A stretch of DNA of 64,000 nt from Nostoc sp. TCL26-01 (GCF_013393945.1 NZ_CP040297.1:6538809-6602808); one strand, 5' to 3'; positions 1 through 9,287 are shown, counted from the first letter of the stretch. Notes: a model not told the origin generated them from the letters alone. A program made the numbers and translations.

Positions 1-883
1 TCGTCGAGGACAAGTTCAGTTAGAACGTTTTAGCGATTATGAAGGGTCTTTATTGAGTTTTGCTAGAGCCTTAGCCATCCAAACAGATGATTATGATGTT
101 TGGTGGGATCAAAGTTTTGCTTTATATCAATTAGGTCGCTACGATGAAGCTTTAGCTAGCTATGACAAAACTCTAGAAATTCAGCCAAATAGTTTATCAG
201 CTTGGCAAGAACGGAGTTATTTGTTATTTGAAATTGGTCGTTATGATGAATCTTTGCTGAGTTATGAAAAGCTTTTAGAAATCAAGCCAGATGATTATGG
301 AAGTTGGCATGACCGGGGCAAAGTATTAGAGACTTTAAATCGTTACTCTGAGGCAATCGCTAGTTATGATCAAGCCTTAGCCATCAAATCAGATGCTAGT
401 GATATTTGGACAGAACGAGGAAATGTTTTAGAGAAATTAGGTGATACGACAGCAGCAATTGCCAGTCATGAAAATGCTTTAAAATGCAATTATGCCAGTG
501 AAAATGCCTGGTATGATTGGTTTCATATCTTAGTTCATTTTGGCAAAATTGACGAAGCGATCGCTGCTTGTGATCAAGCAATTAGTATTTTAGATAATAA
601 ATTCGCAGCCTGGCAAAATCGCGGTCTTTTATTACATGAATTGGGACGTTATGCAGAAGCGATCTCCAGTTATCAAAAAGCGCTAGCAATAAATCCCGAA
701 GATGCAGATACTTTTTATAATATCGCTTGCTGTCACGCTCTCCAAGAAAATCTAGAACTAGCTATTAAAAACTTGCAACAAGCCATAGATTTGAGTGCCG
801 AAACATCTAGAGAAGCAGCCAAAATCGACCCCGATTTTGACAAAATTCGAGATGCAAATGAGTTTCAAGCTTTAATTTTCTGA
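1..883 (+). CDS. TPR-repeat protein, 5'-truncated by the window edge
   Basis: The reading frame is open from base 2 to the stop at 881-883, so the first internal TTG (53) is not a real start and the gene begins outside the window. The product is a chain of about eight 34-residue tetratricopeptide repeats with the signature W..R...L..LGRYDEAL.SYDKALEI.PDD, for example around residues 20-55 and 190-225 after that TTG. TPR arrays form a superhelical scaffold for protein-protein contacts. No catalytic domain is visible in the part present. It ends with a partial repeat and an acidic tail. An insertion-sequence stub follows 23 bp downstream. The partner is unknown; the domain is clear, the role is not. 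Confidence 0.9.
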   Translation, partial: RRGQVQLERFSDYEGSLLSFARALAIQTDDYDVWWDQSFALYQLGRYDEALASYDKTLEIQPNSLSAWQERSYLLFEIGRYDESLLSYEKLLEIKPDDYGSWHDRGKVLETLNRYSEAIASYDQALAIKSDASDIWTERGNVLEKLGDTTAAIASHENALKCNYASENAWYDWFHILVHFGKIDEAIAACDQAISILDNKFAAWQNRGLLLHELGRYAEAISSYQKALAINPEDADTFYNIACCHALQENLELAIKNLQQAIDLSAETSREAAKIDPDFDKIRDANEFQALIF

Positions 884-906
884 AAAACAAGATCCCCGAA
901 TTCTTA

Positions 907-1035
907 GAGGATGTTTAAAAAGTCGGTCAGGATGTAAAAAAGCTCTCTCAGTGTAAGCTGTGAATAGAAAGAACACAGCACCGAGAGAGTAGCATGAGTA
1001 AAGCATACCCCAGTAATTTGACTGATGCACAATAA
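907..1035 (+). mobile_element. IS5-family insertion sequence remnant (left end and transposase start)
   Basis: The left end reads GAGGATGTTTAAAAAGTC directly after a TTA trinucleotide, as expected for an IS5/IS1031-type element that targets TNA. An ATG at 994 encodes MSKAYPSNLTDAQ and then meets a TAA (1033-1035). That peptide is the usual N-terminus of cyanobacterial IS5-family transposases. An imperfect hairpin (CTCTCTCAGTG / CACCGAGAGAG) precedes the ATG. No right end or further transposase sequence was found before the next gene, so the element is truncated and dead. Its terminus closely resembles that of the MITE at 40313-40442. Confidence 0.7.
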
Positions 1036-1139
1036 AAAAAGGGAGAAGCTAATTTTTTTCGCTCTCATTTTAGTAAACTCTCCCTAATAGCTATAATTAG
1101 ATTATTGGATGAAACACCTACAACGAACCATCTGAAAGA

Positions 1140-3137
1140 TCACATAGCAACCTGAGATATTAAATCATCTAATTCCTTATCAATATTATTCACATTTTGA
1201 GCTAATATGTCCAACTGCTTTAGTTTTTTATCAACTTCTCCCTGACCTTTTTGTTTCTCGGCTAGTGCATTATTAACCTGTTGTCGAATATTTTGAATTT
1301 CTGCTGCTAATCCACCATCTAGGGTACTTTTCACCTTACTAAGTTCTGCGGAAACACCATTACCAACCTTTTCAATAATATCCGTAGTTGATTTACTCAG
1401 TTCTTCTGAGAATTTCTTACCTACTTCCTCTTTAATTTTTTTACTAAGTCCCCCTTCCATTAATTTGCCCTGAACCAATGCAGCAACAAGCATTGGAACT
1501 AAAGTTACAGGATTTAGCCCTAAAAATACATAACCTACAATTCCAATTACGAGTTGTGGTATTAAACTTCTCAACATCTCTTGATAGCCAAATGTAGCTC
1601 CAATAGTAGCTGAACCAATCCCCCCTACTAGAAAACCACCTCCTGCGGAAAGAAGTCTTTCTACCGCAGACACATTTCTAACACCAACATCTTCTTTTGA
1701 TACATTTACCTTTGAAATAGAAACTCCAGAAATTTCTAAGCGAAGATTATCTACCCGCTTTATAAATTCAGTAGCTTCCGCATCAAGCGAACTTTTAATA
1801 TGTTCCATTCTATTTACCAGTAATGGCTCAAGCTCGGAACTTTGCCACTTAGAAAATTCTACTTCCACCTGACTTTCTAAGTGGCTACTAACTTCCTTAA
1901 TAGCAGCTTCTATACTGGGTCTAGGGTCAGTAAACAATAACTTAACCCCATTCTCAAGTTCATATTCCTGGGTTATAGTTTTGATTTTAGGAATTAACTC
2001 TCGAATAAAATCCTTAGTTTTATAACTTACTTGCTCTTTAGTATCTTCAATCGAGTTTTCTAACTTTTTGACGATATTTCGACGTTTTTCCTCTAAAAGT
2101 TTTAACGGTTCTTGTGCTTCTGCATAACGTTTTTCTAATTCTGCTACATCTGTCTCAAGCATACTTCTTTGCTCAGGTATGCTTTTTCTGACTTCTCGGA
2201 TTGAATTTTTTAATTCTTGGGCAGGACGAAGAATCTTTACTCGACCTCTCTCGTTTGTTAAAAATTTCTGAAGTTCAATTTCTAATCGTGGTACACCTGA
2301 ATTTTGCAGTGCCTCAGCATCATTTTCAAGTTTTCCATCTAGCCCTCCTAATGCATTGATAAAGAATATACGTTCGGAGCCTAATCGAGTGCGGTTAGAT
2401 AGCTTAGAATTCGCAAATTGTTTGACTTTTTCAACTTCATTTTTGCGAATCATATTGATGCGATTACAAATGAAGAAAATATCCTCATGTCCCATTGGTC
2501 TCAGTTTGTTATCAACTACTTCTTGTTCAGATTTAGAAAATAGTTGTTCGCAGGAAAGGACGAGAAGGATAGCATCTACAGTAACTAGATAACTCTCCGT
2601 GACTTGTTGACGGGTTTTGTGTTCATTCAAACCAGGAGAGTCAATAATTTCTACACCATTCTCACAAAGTTGAAGAGGCCAGAAAAGTTCTAGTTTTTCG
2701 TAGGGACTTTCATTTATTGCTTGACTTTGGTCAGCATCATCCTGGATAACTACATACTCTTCAATTTTATTTATTGGTACATCACGAGGTTCTTGTGCTG
2801 GTTGACCGTCAGATTTATTAAAATGTAGTAAAGCTCTTTTGGTCTTACTCCATTTCACTTCGTTAATAATTGCAGTACATGGTGTAGAGTATGCAGGCAA
2901 AATTTCTTCACCTAATAAGGCATTAATAAAAGTGCTTTTACCTCGTTTGAACTCCCCAAGTACCATAACTTTAAAGCTACTGGACTGCACCAATTCCTTC
3001 AAAGAATTGAGGTTTGCTTCTTGGTCGGGTATATTGAGCGCTCGTATAATATTAGTCTGACGTTCAATCAAACTGACAAGAGTGTTGGTTTTTTGCTTAA
3101 ATTCTTTATAACCTTTATCATCTATGGTTTGTAGCAT
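1140..3137 (-). CDS. Dynamin-like GTPase (665 aa), last gene of the dynamin operon
   Basis: Large GTPase of the bacterial dynamin-like family. G1/P-loop GEFKRGKS lies at residues 61-68, a likely switch-I threonine in PCTAI near 88, G3 DSPG at 166-169, and an atypical G4 (NRIN, about 225-228). Long charged helices (about 300-500) form the predicted stalk. A glycine-rich hydrophobic segment at about 510-575 is likely the membrane paddle, followed by another coiled region. A strong GGAGG lies 7 bp before the ATG. It is the fourth gene of the operon, 34 bp downstream of the 797-aa dynamin. Family knowledge predicts GTP-dependent membrane tubulation or fusion, probably with the sister proteins. 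Cellular role unknown. Confidence 0.85.
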   Translation of the reverse strand: MLQTIDDKGYKEFKQKTNTLVSLIERQTNIIRALNIPDQEANLNSLKELVQSSSFKVMVLGEFKRGKSTFINALLGEEILPAYSTPCTAIINEVKWSKTKRALLHFNKSDGQPAQEPRDVPINKIEEYVVIQDDADQSQAINESPYEKLELFWPLQLCENGVEIIDSPGLNEHKTRQQVTESYLVTVDAILLVLSCEQLFSKSEQEVVDNKLRPMGHEDIFFICNRINMIRKNEVEKVKQFANSKLSNRTRLGSERIFFINALGGLDGKLENDAEALQNSGVPRLEIELQKFLTNERGRVKILRPAQELKNSIREVRKSIPEQRSMLETDVAELEKRYAEAQEPLKLLEEKRRNIVKKLENSIEDTKEQVSYKTKDFIRELIPKIKTITQEYELENGVKLLFTDPRPSIEAAIKEVSSHLESQVEVEFSKWQSSELEPLLVNRMEHIKSSLDAEATEFIKRVDNLRLEISGVSISKVNVSKEDVGVRNVSAVERLLSAGGGFLVGGIGSATIGATFGYQEMLRSLIPQLVIGIVGYVFLGLNPVTLVPMLVAALVQGKLMEGGLSKKIKEEVGKKFSEELSKSTTDIIEKVGNGVSAELSKVKSTLDGGLAAEIQNIRQQVNNALAEKQKGQGEVDKKLKQLDILAQNVNNIDKELDDLISQVAM

Positions 3138-3171
3138 TTTTTATCCTCCGGAAAAATTGGTTATTTTAAAT

Positions 3172-5565
3172 TTACAAAGCAGAAGCTATTTCTTGCTGCA
3201 AATCTAAAGCTAGTTTAAGAATTTGTTGCCAGTTTTTTTCATTATCGCTATTGGCTTGATTCATATTGAAAGCAGCTTTCTTGGCAAACTTCCAAGCTGC
3301 TTGCTCACTCTCTATATCATCTATAATTATTTGATATAAACGACGCAAACGCTCTGAAACTTGTTGGCAATATTCGTCAGTAGAAGCATCGACTATATGT
3401 TTTAGCTCATCTGATAAAACCTCTCTTTGTGTATCTAGCTCTTTGTTGAGATACTGTTCGCTAAAAATTAGCACCCCTGTACTAGCAGCTATTCCAATTG
3501 GACCACCTAAGACTGAACCCGCAATCATTGCCGCAGTGCTACCAATTCTGGTAAATAAGCGATATTTTTGTACATCAGTGATGTCTCGATTTTCGAGTTC
3601 AAACTGAATTTCTGTACTTTGCTGTGGTGTAAAAACTTGTTGCTTAATAGTCGTATTGAAAAGTTTTGACATTTCATTTTGTAACCATTCAATATCTTGG
3701 GATAACAACTTTAATAAAAAGCTTTCAAATTTGCGACTTAAAATTGTTAATTCACGTCTGAGGCGAAAAGGTAAATCACGTTCCCACCACAGTTTTAAAT
3801 CTGGAGTTCTTTGAATTTCAAATTCTAAGTTCTCAATTAATTCTTTTTGGTTTGCAGCAACTTGCTGACGTATTTCTTTAGCTCGTCGTAACCTCCTTTT
3901 ATCTAGTTCTAAGTGTAGATTGTCCCAAGTAATGTCTGCTTTTTCAATTTCGTTCTCAGCTTGGCGTAAAGAGCATTTTATTTCCTCTGCATTCATACGC
4001 ATAGTAGAAATAGCCCCTTGGGTTATCTCTGCCATTTGATTTAACCAGTCACTAAGTTGTTTGCGTACTTGGCGACTCCGCCATACACGACGTTCACCTC
4101 GATCTACTAAAGATTCAATTTCAGTGATAATACTTGCCAAAGTATCTGCTTCTTGCTGTGATTCTTCAATGGGATATGTCGAAAGTACAGGAATATTGCT
4201 GGCAACATTAGTAATTCGATTGCAAATATTTTGCATTACCTTCGCTCTTTCGTCTGGGGGAATCATATCCAATTTAGAGACTGCGACTATAATACGAGGA
4301 ACATGGCGACCTATTACTTCTTGCTCTAGAAAAGCTGCTTCCGTCATGCTAAAGGGAGAGGTTGCACTGACAACTAAAACCGCAGCATCACATTGGTTTA
4401 ATAAGTCCAAAACCATATTGGCTCGTCTATCGCTCAAATCTCCTGCACCAGGAGTATCAATAATTTCTGTATCTAGCGATCGCAACCACTCATGGTTCAA
4501 ACTAATACGTACACCCGCAAACACTTCTTTGTCAGAACCAGCTTGATCAGTTGCTAACAGTTCCTCCCACGATGTTTCTTCTAGAGGTCGAATATCTACT
4601 TTTCCCCCTAATCTCACTTCCATCTGTTCTTCTGAACCAGCAACAATCGAGGTGAGTGTGGCTGTAGTGGGTAGTACACCTTCAGGTAAAATATTTCTAT
4701 CTAATAAACGATTAATCAGATAACTTTTTCCTCTACTAAATTCCCCAACAAATGCAAGACGAAATCCTGGTAGTATTCGTCTTTTCTCAATAGCTGTCAG
4801 CAACAAGGACATACGCTTTCCTAATTCTTGGTTCTCGGAAGACACAGAATTAGTAATATCAGTACATTGCTTAAACCAATTATCTAACCTTTCTGTTAAA
4901 TCAATAGGAACTTTAATTGGTGTTTCTGGTACTTGAAAGTTTAATTTGTCTAATGAAATATTTTCTTCTTTGCTATTTACAACTTCTAGAGAAATAGCTG
5001 GTATATTAGGAAGCAACCATTCTTTACTTTCCGGAACTAAATCGTGATAGTACAGATAAAACTCTTGTGGTAAAAGCCCAGAATAATACTTTGCTAAATC
5101 AAGAAAATCTTCTTTACTTTTGTTTATACTGCTACAAAAATTATCTAGAGTTGAAAATAAAGTATTTTCACGAAGGGTACGTATTTGAGGAGTCAAATTT
5201 ACAGAAGTATCAGCAGGTTGAGTACTAATTACTTGGGGTTGCCATAGAGGATTATTTGCTTTGATTGGTCGCAAATCAACCTTTTTGACAACTTGCATTG
5301 TTGCTAAAGACCATTCCACAACCGCCCAAGGTGTTCCATACCCCTCAGTTTTATCCTTACTGTTTTTAGGAACAGTCAACAGAGAAATAATTCCCCATTC
5401 ACCAAGTCTTTGTACTGGGATGGGAGCAAGTGCAATTGTCTCAAAGGTAACCCAATCTCTCAAATCAGAGAGGCGATGGATACCTCTAGGTAACGAAGCG
5501 ATACCTTTTTGTTGGATAGTGGTTTCCGTAGACAATTGTCTGAGTAAATTTCTATCAATATTCAT
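3172..5565 (-). CDS. Dynamin-like GTPase (797 aa) with a long unrecognised N-terminal region
   Basis: The GTPase core starts only at about residue 268: G1 GEFSRGKS 274-281, G2 region LPTTAT 299-304, G3 DTPG 370-373, G4 SKLD 430-433. The first ~265 residues form an extra region that I cannot assign to a family. After the core come long charged helices and a short glycine-rich hydrophobic stretch (about 690-725) that probably inserts in membrane. GGAGG precedes the ATG at a good distance. The gene sits 17 bp after the peptidase gene and 34 bp before the 665-aa dynamin. The three GTPases are clearly divergent from one another, which suggests a hetero-oligomeric assembly rather than recent duplicates. 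Confidence 0.85.
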   Translation of the reverse strand: MNIDRNLLRQLSTETTIQQKGIASLPRGIHRLSDLRDWVTFETIALAPIPVQRLGEWGIISLLTVPKNSKDKTEGYGTPWAVVEWSLATMQVVKKVDLRPIKANNPLWQPQVISTQPADTSVNLTPQIRTLRENTLFSTLDNFCSSINKSKEDFLDLAKYYSGLLPQEFYLYYHDLVPESKEWLLPNIPAISLEVVNSKEENISLDKLNFQVPETPIKVPIDLTERLDNWFKQCTDITNSVSSENQELGKRMSLLLTAIEKRRILPGFRLAFVGEFSRGKSYLINRLLDRNILPEGVLPTTATLTSIVAGSEEQMEVRLGGKVDIRPLEETSWEELLATDQAGSDKEVFAGVRISLNHEWLRSLDTEIIDTPGAGDLSDRRANMVLDLLNQCDAAVLVVSATSPFSMTEAAFLEQEVIGRHVPRIIVAVSKLDMIPPDERAKVMQNICNRITNVASNIPVLSTYPIEESQQEADTLASIITEIESLVDRGERRVWRSRQVRKQLSDWLNQMAEITQGAISTMRMNAEEIKCSLRQAENEIEKADITWDNLHLELDKRRLRRAKEIRQQVAANQKELIENLEFEIQRTPDLKLWWERDLPFRLRRELTILSRKFESFLLKLLSQDIEWLQNEMSKLFNTTIKQQVFTPQQSTEIQFELENRDITDVQKYRLFTRIGSTAAMIAGSVLGGPIGIAASTGVLIFSEQYLNKELDTQREVLSDELKHIVDASTDEYCQQVSERLRRLYQIIIDDIESEQAAWKFAKKAAFNMNQANSDNEKNWQQILKLALDLQQEIASAL

Positions 5566-5582
5566 GTTATGTTTCCTCCATT

Positions 5583-6398
5583 TTAAACTGAAATAGTTTG
5601 CTCAGGTGCGTCTGCTACCACAAGGAAATTACTATGATCTTCCCAGGCATTTAAGAAATCTAGAGCATCGACAGCTGCCATTTTCCCGTTAGGATTTCCA
5701 CTATCATTAATAATTATTTTTACTGAACCATCGGGTTGTGTATCTAAACCTGTTACCCAAACGGCATGACCAGCATTAGTTTGTTCAATAGCCGCACCAT
5801 TCGCATCCCGCATTGGATTCCATATTTCGTTTGCATCAAGACCAACAATTACGCGATCACCTTTTTCTAGTGCATCTGCAATGTCTTCAAGATTGGCATT
5901 ATATTTTTGTTCTGTTGGAATACCAAGTTCGTTTAAAAGCTTACCTACATCACTTGGACGGGTTCCAATTTCAGGGTCAAACCATCCATTTTCTTGAGCA
6001 ATCTCACAAGCTTTTTCTTCAGGAATACAAACACCTGTAATAGACTCAAAAACGCTAGTCTGAGCAACTACAGCACAGGAACTTTGACCTCTTTGTTGTT
6101 GCCAGAATTGAGAGTTTTCTACTGGTTTTCCAAATCCATCAAACTCATCAACATCCCATTGATTGTCTGGTATAACCCAATCTAATAATTGATGAAAGAC
6201 ATCAACTACATTAAAAGCAGATAATTCTTCTATAGAAATATTTTCAACAGAACTATCTGAAATATCAAGTATTACTTCATCAGAGTATGACAATAAGAAC
6301 TCTGTTTGCATATCCATCTCTTCCGGAGATAGGATATCATCTGAGTTAAATTCATCAATAAACCATTCCTCACAGCTTCTCAATATATCGTCAATCAT
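5583..6398 (-). CDS. Papain/C39-like cysteine peptidase (271 aa)
   Basis: The C-terminal half carries the hallmarks of a C39-like papain-fold peptidase: Q102 five residues before C108 (QQRGQSSCAV), a histidine at 211 in AGHAVWVTG, and an Asn/Asp at 231-232 in INDSGNPNG. These would be the oxyanion Gln and the Cys-His-Asn/Asp site. Residues 1-95 are very acidic (Asp/Glu rich) and resemble no domain I know; they could be a propeptide or a docking segment. No signal peptide or transmembrane helix, so probably cytosolic. It lies between two dynamin genes with gaps of 26 and 17 bp, so it is almost surely co-transcribed. Substrate unknown; the dynamins are the obvious candidates. Confidence 0.8.
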   Translation of the reverse strand: MIDDILRSCEEWFIDEFNSDDILSPEEMDMQTEFLLSYSDEVILDISDSSVENISIEELSAFNVVDVFHQLLDWVIPDNQWDVDEFDGFGKPVENSQFWQQQRGQSSCAVVAQTSVFESITGVCIPEEKACEIAQENGWFDPEIGTRPSDVGKLLNELGIPTEQKYNANLEDIADALEKGDRVIVGLDANEIWNPMRDANGAAIEQTNAGHAVWVTGLDTQPDGSVKIIINDSGNPNGKMAAVDALDFLNAWEDHSNFLVVADAPEQTISV

Positions 6399-6424
6399 AA
6401 TTTTTATATTTTAAAATTTCAAAG

Positions 6425-8557
6425 TTACCTTAAAGTAGAGTTAGCAAAGACTTCAAGAGACTGAATTCTGGTATTAATTTCCAGTAAGTCAGTTTGAATA
6501 TCTTGTTGAAGCCTATTTAGGCGTTCTTTTTTCTCTTTTTGCTCATGCTGCATAGTATTAACAATTTTCTGATAGGTGGTAATGTATGTATCAATGTGCC
6601 TGTTGAGGGAATTTATCATTTGCTGAAAATAGCTTTCTAAGGATTGTTCTACTGCTTTTTCTGCTGAGTAAAAATAATCATTAATTTTGGGTTGTAGCTC
6701 ATTCCAAGAGCGATTTTGAAGTTCACTTAATGATGGACCCAAAAAACTACCAAAAATACCACCTAACAAACTACCTAACGCAGATCCAACAACTGTTCCT
6801 AAGCCTGGGAGAATTATCGTTCCTATTAATGCTCCTGCCCCTCCTCCCGCGCCTACGCCTACATTTCTATTCGATGTATCTCCTGCTGTATTACTAAGTT
6901 CAGAGGCTACAGACATTACGTTGGAGGTATTAACTTGAATAGCATCTTTAACTATTACTTTCGTATCTAAATTAGCTTTAGTTGATAGTGCTTGAAGATT
7001 TTTGTACTGTTTGGAAAACTTTTTGTCAAAATGTGATTTAACGTTCATGAAAGAGCTATTTAGTTCGCCTGTGGCAATCTTTAATTCTTTATCAAGAGTG
7101 AAATTAGCATTATCAAATATAGGGGAAACTTTATTCTCTAGTAAGGCTTTTAGCTCGGTTTTACTTGTTGTATCAAAAATTGATTTTTGTAGGCTTGATA
7201 TTGTACTTTCTCTGCAACTAGCAACTAATTTATTCAATTTAGGTTTTGTTTGAGAAGTAGCATTTTGAATCATCTTTGAGCATTCTGCATATTGCTCAGA
7301 CGTAAATGACGCTAAATCTCGGATGATTTCACCCTCCATTACTTCCTGCTGGCGTCTAAACTGTTCTTGTTGCTCTCTAAGGTGTGATTCAGATTGACGA
7401 AAAACTTGTGTTAATAATCTAGCTACACTTTCTGCTATTACAACTTCTCGACTACTTCCTAAATATTCATGTAATTTTTCTTCTAGTTCTACAAATTTAT
7501 CATTCCAATGCCTAAGCTTGTCTTCAACTTCTTCTGCTCCAGTGAAAGTGTCCATAACTATTTGTGGTGCAGCTTCAAGCAACAACAAACGGTCTATTTT
7601 GAGATTTTCTCTAAGTCTTTTTTCGATAGTTTTAACAAGCTTAGATTGCTCTTTTTGACGAATACTATCCATCTTAGTAACTATAAATACACAACGATGG
7701 ATATACTGATAAAGTGGTCCTGAAAGAAAATTAATAAGCGTATCGGAGACAGGCTGATTTGCAGGTATAACAATTACAGCGGCATCAGCCTCATTTTCCA
7801 CAACTGTCCAAGTCACTTTCCCGTGTTCTTCGTTCCCAGCATTAGTCCCAGGGGTGTCTATAATAACAATTCCACTCTTGAGAAAATTAGCCGGATGGTA
7901 AATCTTAATATTATCTAAAGCTCTTGCCAATTCCTCTTCAGATGTTATCATTTGCACAAACTGCTGCGGCGAAATTCCACTTTTCACTGCATCATTCGAT
8001 GTAACTAATGTGCTGGGAGTATATGGAATTTTGGTAGTTTTATATTGATGCTTTAAGCTATGACTTATCATTGTTGCAATGAGTATCACTACAGGTAATA
8101 GAGTCAAGCCCAAAAGCCAGAAGGATATGCTGGATAACCAAATCATTAAAGGAATCCAAATAAATAGACTTGGAATCCAGGCAATTTTACGGGTAGTCTT
8201 TTTCGGTTCTTCTTCAAGTTTTTGAATAAACTGTTTTGGTCTTGTTTCTTTGAATAAAGCCTCAGCACTAAAGTTGTTAGAAAAAATTATTTTTGTTGCA
8301 GTCGCTGTTGCTACTAGTGCAGAAGTTTTTAGTAAATCATCCCGAAGTAAAGCATTGATAAATGTACTTTTGCCACTGGAAAATTCACCAATTATGGCTA
8401 AATAAAGATTGGGATCGTTACGACGTTTTTTAACCTTTTCTAGCTGTTTATATAATTCTTGCCTAGCAAGTTCTGATATGCTGGGTCTTTGAATGACTCG
8501 TTCTAAGAAATTAATGTGCTGATTAATTTTATTTGTGTATTCATTTACCTCTGTCAT
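6425..8557 (-). CDS. Dynamin-like GTPase (710 aa) with a membrane hairpin inside the G domain
   Basis: First gene of the minus-strand operon. G1 GEFSSGKS at residues 57-64, G3 DTPG 234-237, G4 TKMD 294-297. Between G1 and G3 a strongly hydrophobic stretch at about 125-165 could form two transmembrane helices, an unusual place for membrane anchoring in a dynamin. A second glycine-rich hydrophobic region (about 570-615) resembles the bacterial dynamin paddle, and the C-terminus is coiled coil. An AAGG lies about 10 bp before the ATG. The upstream region is shared with the divergent ureB. Likely a membrane-anchored member of a multi-dynamin complex; function inferred only from family. Confidence 0.85.
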   Translation of the reverse strand: MTEVNEYTNKINQHINFLERVIQRPSISELARQELYKQLEKVKKRRNDPNLYLAIIGEFSSGKSTFINALLRDDLLKTSALVATATATKIIFSNNFSAEALFKETRPKQFIQKLEEEPKKTTRKIAWIPSLFIWIPLMIWLSSISFWLLGLTLLPVVILIATMISHSLKHQYKTTKIPYTPSTLVTSNDAVKSGISPQQFVQMITSEEELARALDNIKIYHPANFLKSGIVIIDTPGTNAGNEEHGKVTWTVVENEADAAVIVIPANQPVSDTLINFLSGPLYQYIHRCVFIVTKMDSIRQKEQSKLVKTIEKRLRENLKIDRLLLLEAAPQIVMDTFTGAEEVEDKLRHWNDKFVELEEKLHEYLGSSREVVIAESVARLLTQVFRQSESHLREQQEQFRRQQEVMEGEIIRDLASFTSEQYAECSKMIQNATSQTKPKLNKLVASCRESTISSLQKSIFDTTSKTELKALLENKVSPIFDNANFTLDKELKIATGELNSSFMNVKSHFDKKFSKQYKNLQALSTKANLDTKVIVKDAIQVNTSNVMSVASELSNTAGDTSNRNVGVGAGGGAGALIGTIILPGLGTVVGSALGSLLGGIFGSFLGPSLSELQNRSWNELQPKINDYFYSAEKAVEQSLESYFQQMINSLNRHIDTYITTYQKIVNTMQHEQKEKKERLNRLQQDIQTDLLEINTRIQSLEVFANSTLR

Positions 8558-8981
8558 TATCAGATACCTTGAAATTACTAGAGGGATAAGTATTATTTAG
8601 CCTCAACCTTAATACCCTAATAACACTAGAGTAAAAAATAACATACGTTATTGTGTCTTATTTTTTACATAATAGTCACTATGCTTCTTCATCACTTTTT
8701 ATGCTAAAAACGCTTATAAAATACCTCAAGTTTCTTGCTAGGTAAGAAAGGTAGTTTTTAAGCTTGGATTTTGAGCCTTTGGAATAAAATTAAGATTAAA
8801 ACAGTGCAAAATCCTTGCTATCAAACGCAAATACCGAATTATTATTTAAAGTTAAGTATAATATCTACGGAAGATTTATCATTATAAATACTTAATAATA
8901 CATATAGCTCATAACCTAGTAGCCTGTCAAGATATAAGCTGTACATAGATAATTCTGTAATATCTGTGAGTATATAGACAT
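8558..8981. other. Divergent intergenic region, dynamin operon / ureB
   Basis: This AT-rich gap must hold the promoters of the minus-strand dynamin operon and of ureBC. No ureA-like frame, no GTA-N8-TAC NtcA site and no clear Shine-Dalgarno before ureB were found. A short inverted repeat (TAAC...GTTA) lies near 8641-8652. Confidence 0.5.
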
Positions 8982-9287
8982 ATGATTCCAGGGGAAATCA
9001 TTACACCCACCGGGGAAATCGAACTAAATGCAGGTCGTGATAGTGTAAAGTTGCGTGTAGCGAATACAGGCGATCGCCCGATTCAAATCGGTTCCCACTT
9101 CCATTTTTATGAAGTCAACAACGCCCTCAAATTTGACAGAGAATCAGCACGGGGAATGCGCTTAGATATCCCCGCCGGCACAGCAGTCCGCTTTGAACCA
9201 GGGGACGAAAAAGAAATCACCCTTGTCTCCTTAGTCGGTAGTCGCCAAGTCTACGGCTTTAACGCCAAAATCAACGGCAATCTCTAA
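8982..9287 (+). CDS. ureB: Urease subunit beta
   Basis: 101-aa urease beta subunit beginning MIPGEIITPTGEIELNAG, with the conserved DRPIQIGSHFHFYEVN motif and a normal length for separate bacterial UreB. With UreA and UreC it forms the nickel urease that hydrolyses urea to ammonia and carbamate in the cytosol. The ATG is set by this conserved N-terminus, although no strong ribosome site precedes it. ureC follows after 38 bp. The gene normally expected just upstream, ureA, is absent; the dynamin operon lies there instead. Confidence 0.95.
   Translation: MIPGEIITPTGEIELNAGRDSVKLRVANTGDRPIQIGSHFHFYEVNNALKFDRESARGMRLDIPAGTAVRFEPGDEKEITLVSLVGSRQVYGFNAKINGNL

Noticed and set aside
4061..4546. 161-aa open frame antisense to the 797-aa dynamin gene
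   Set aside because: It lies fully inside a well-supported gene and its translation looks like a shadow frame without motifs.
8558..8981. ureA remnant before ureB
   Set aside because: I looked for the gamma-subunit frame and found no recognisable fragment.
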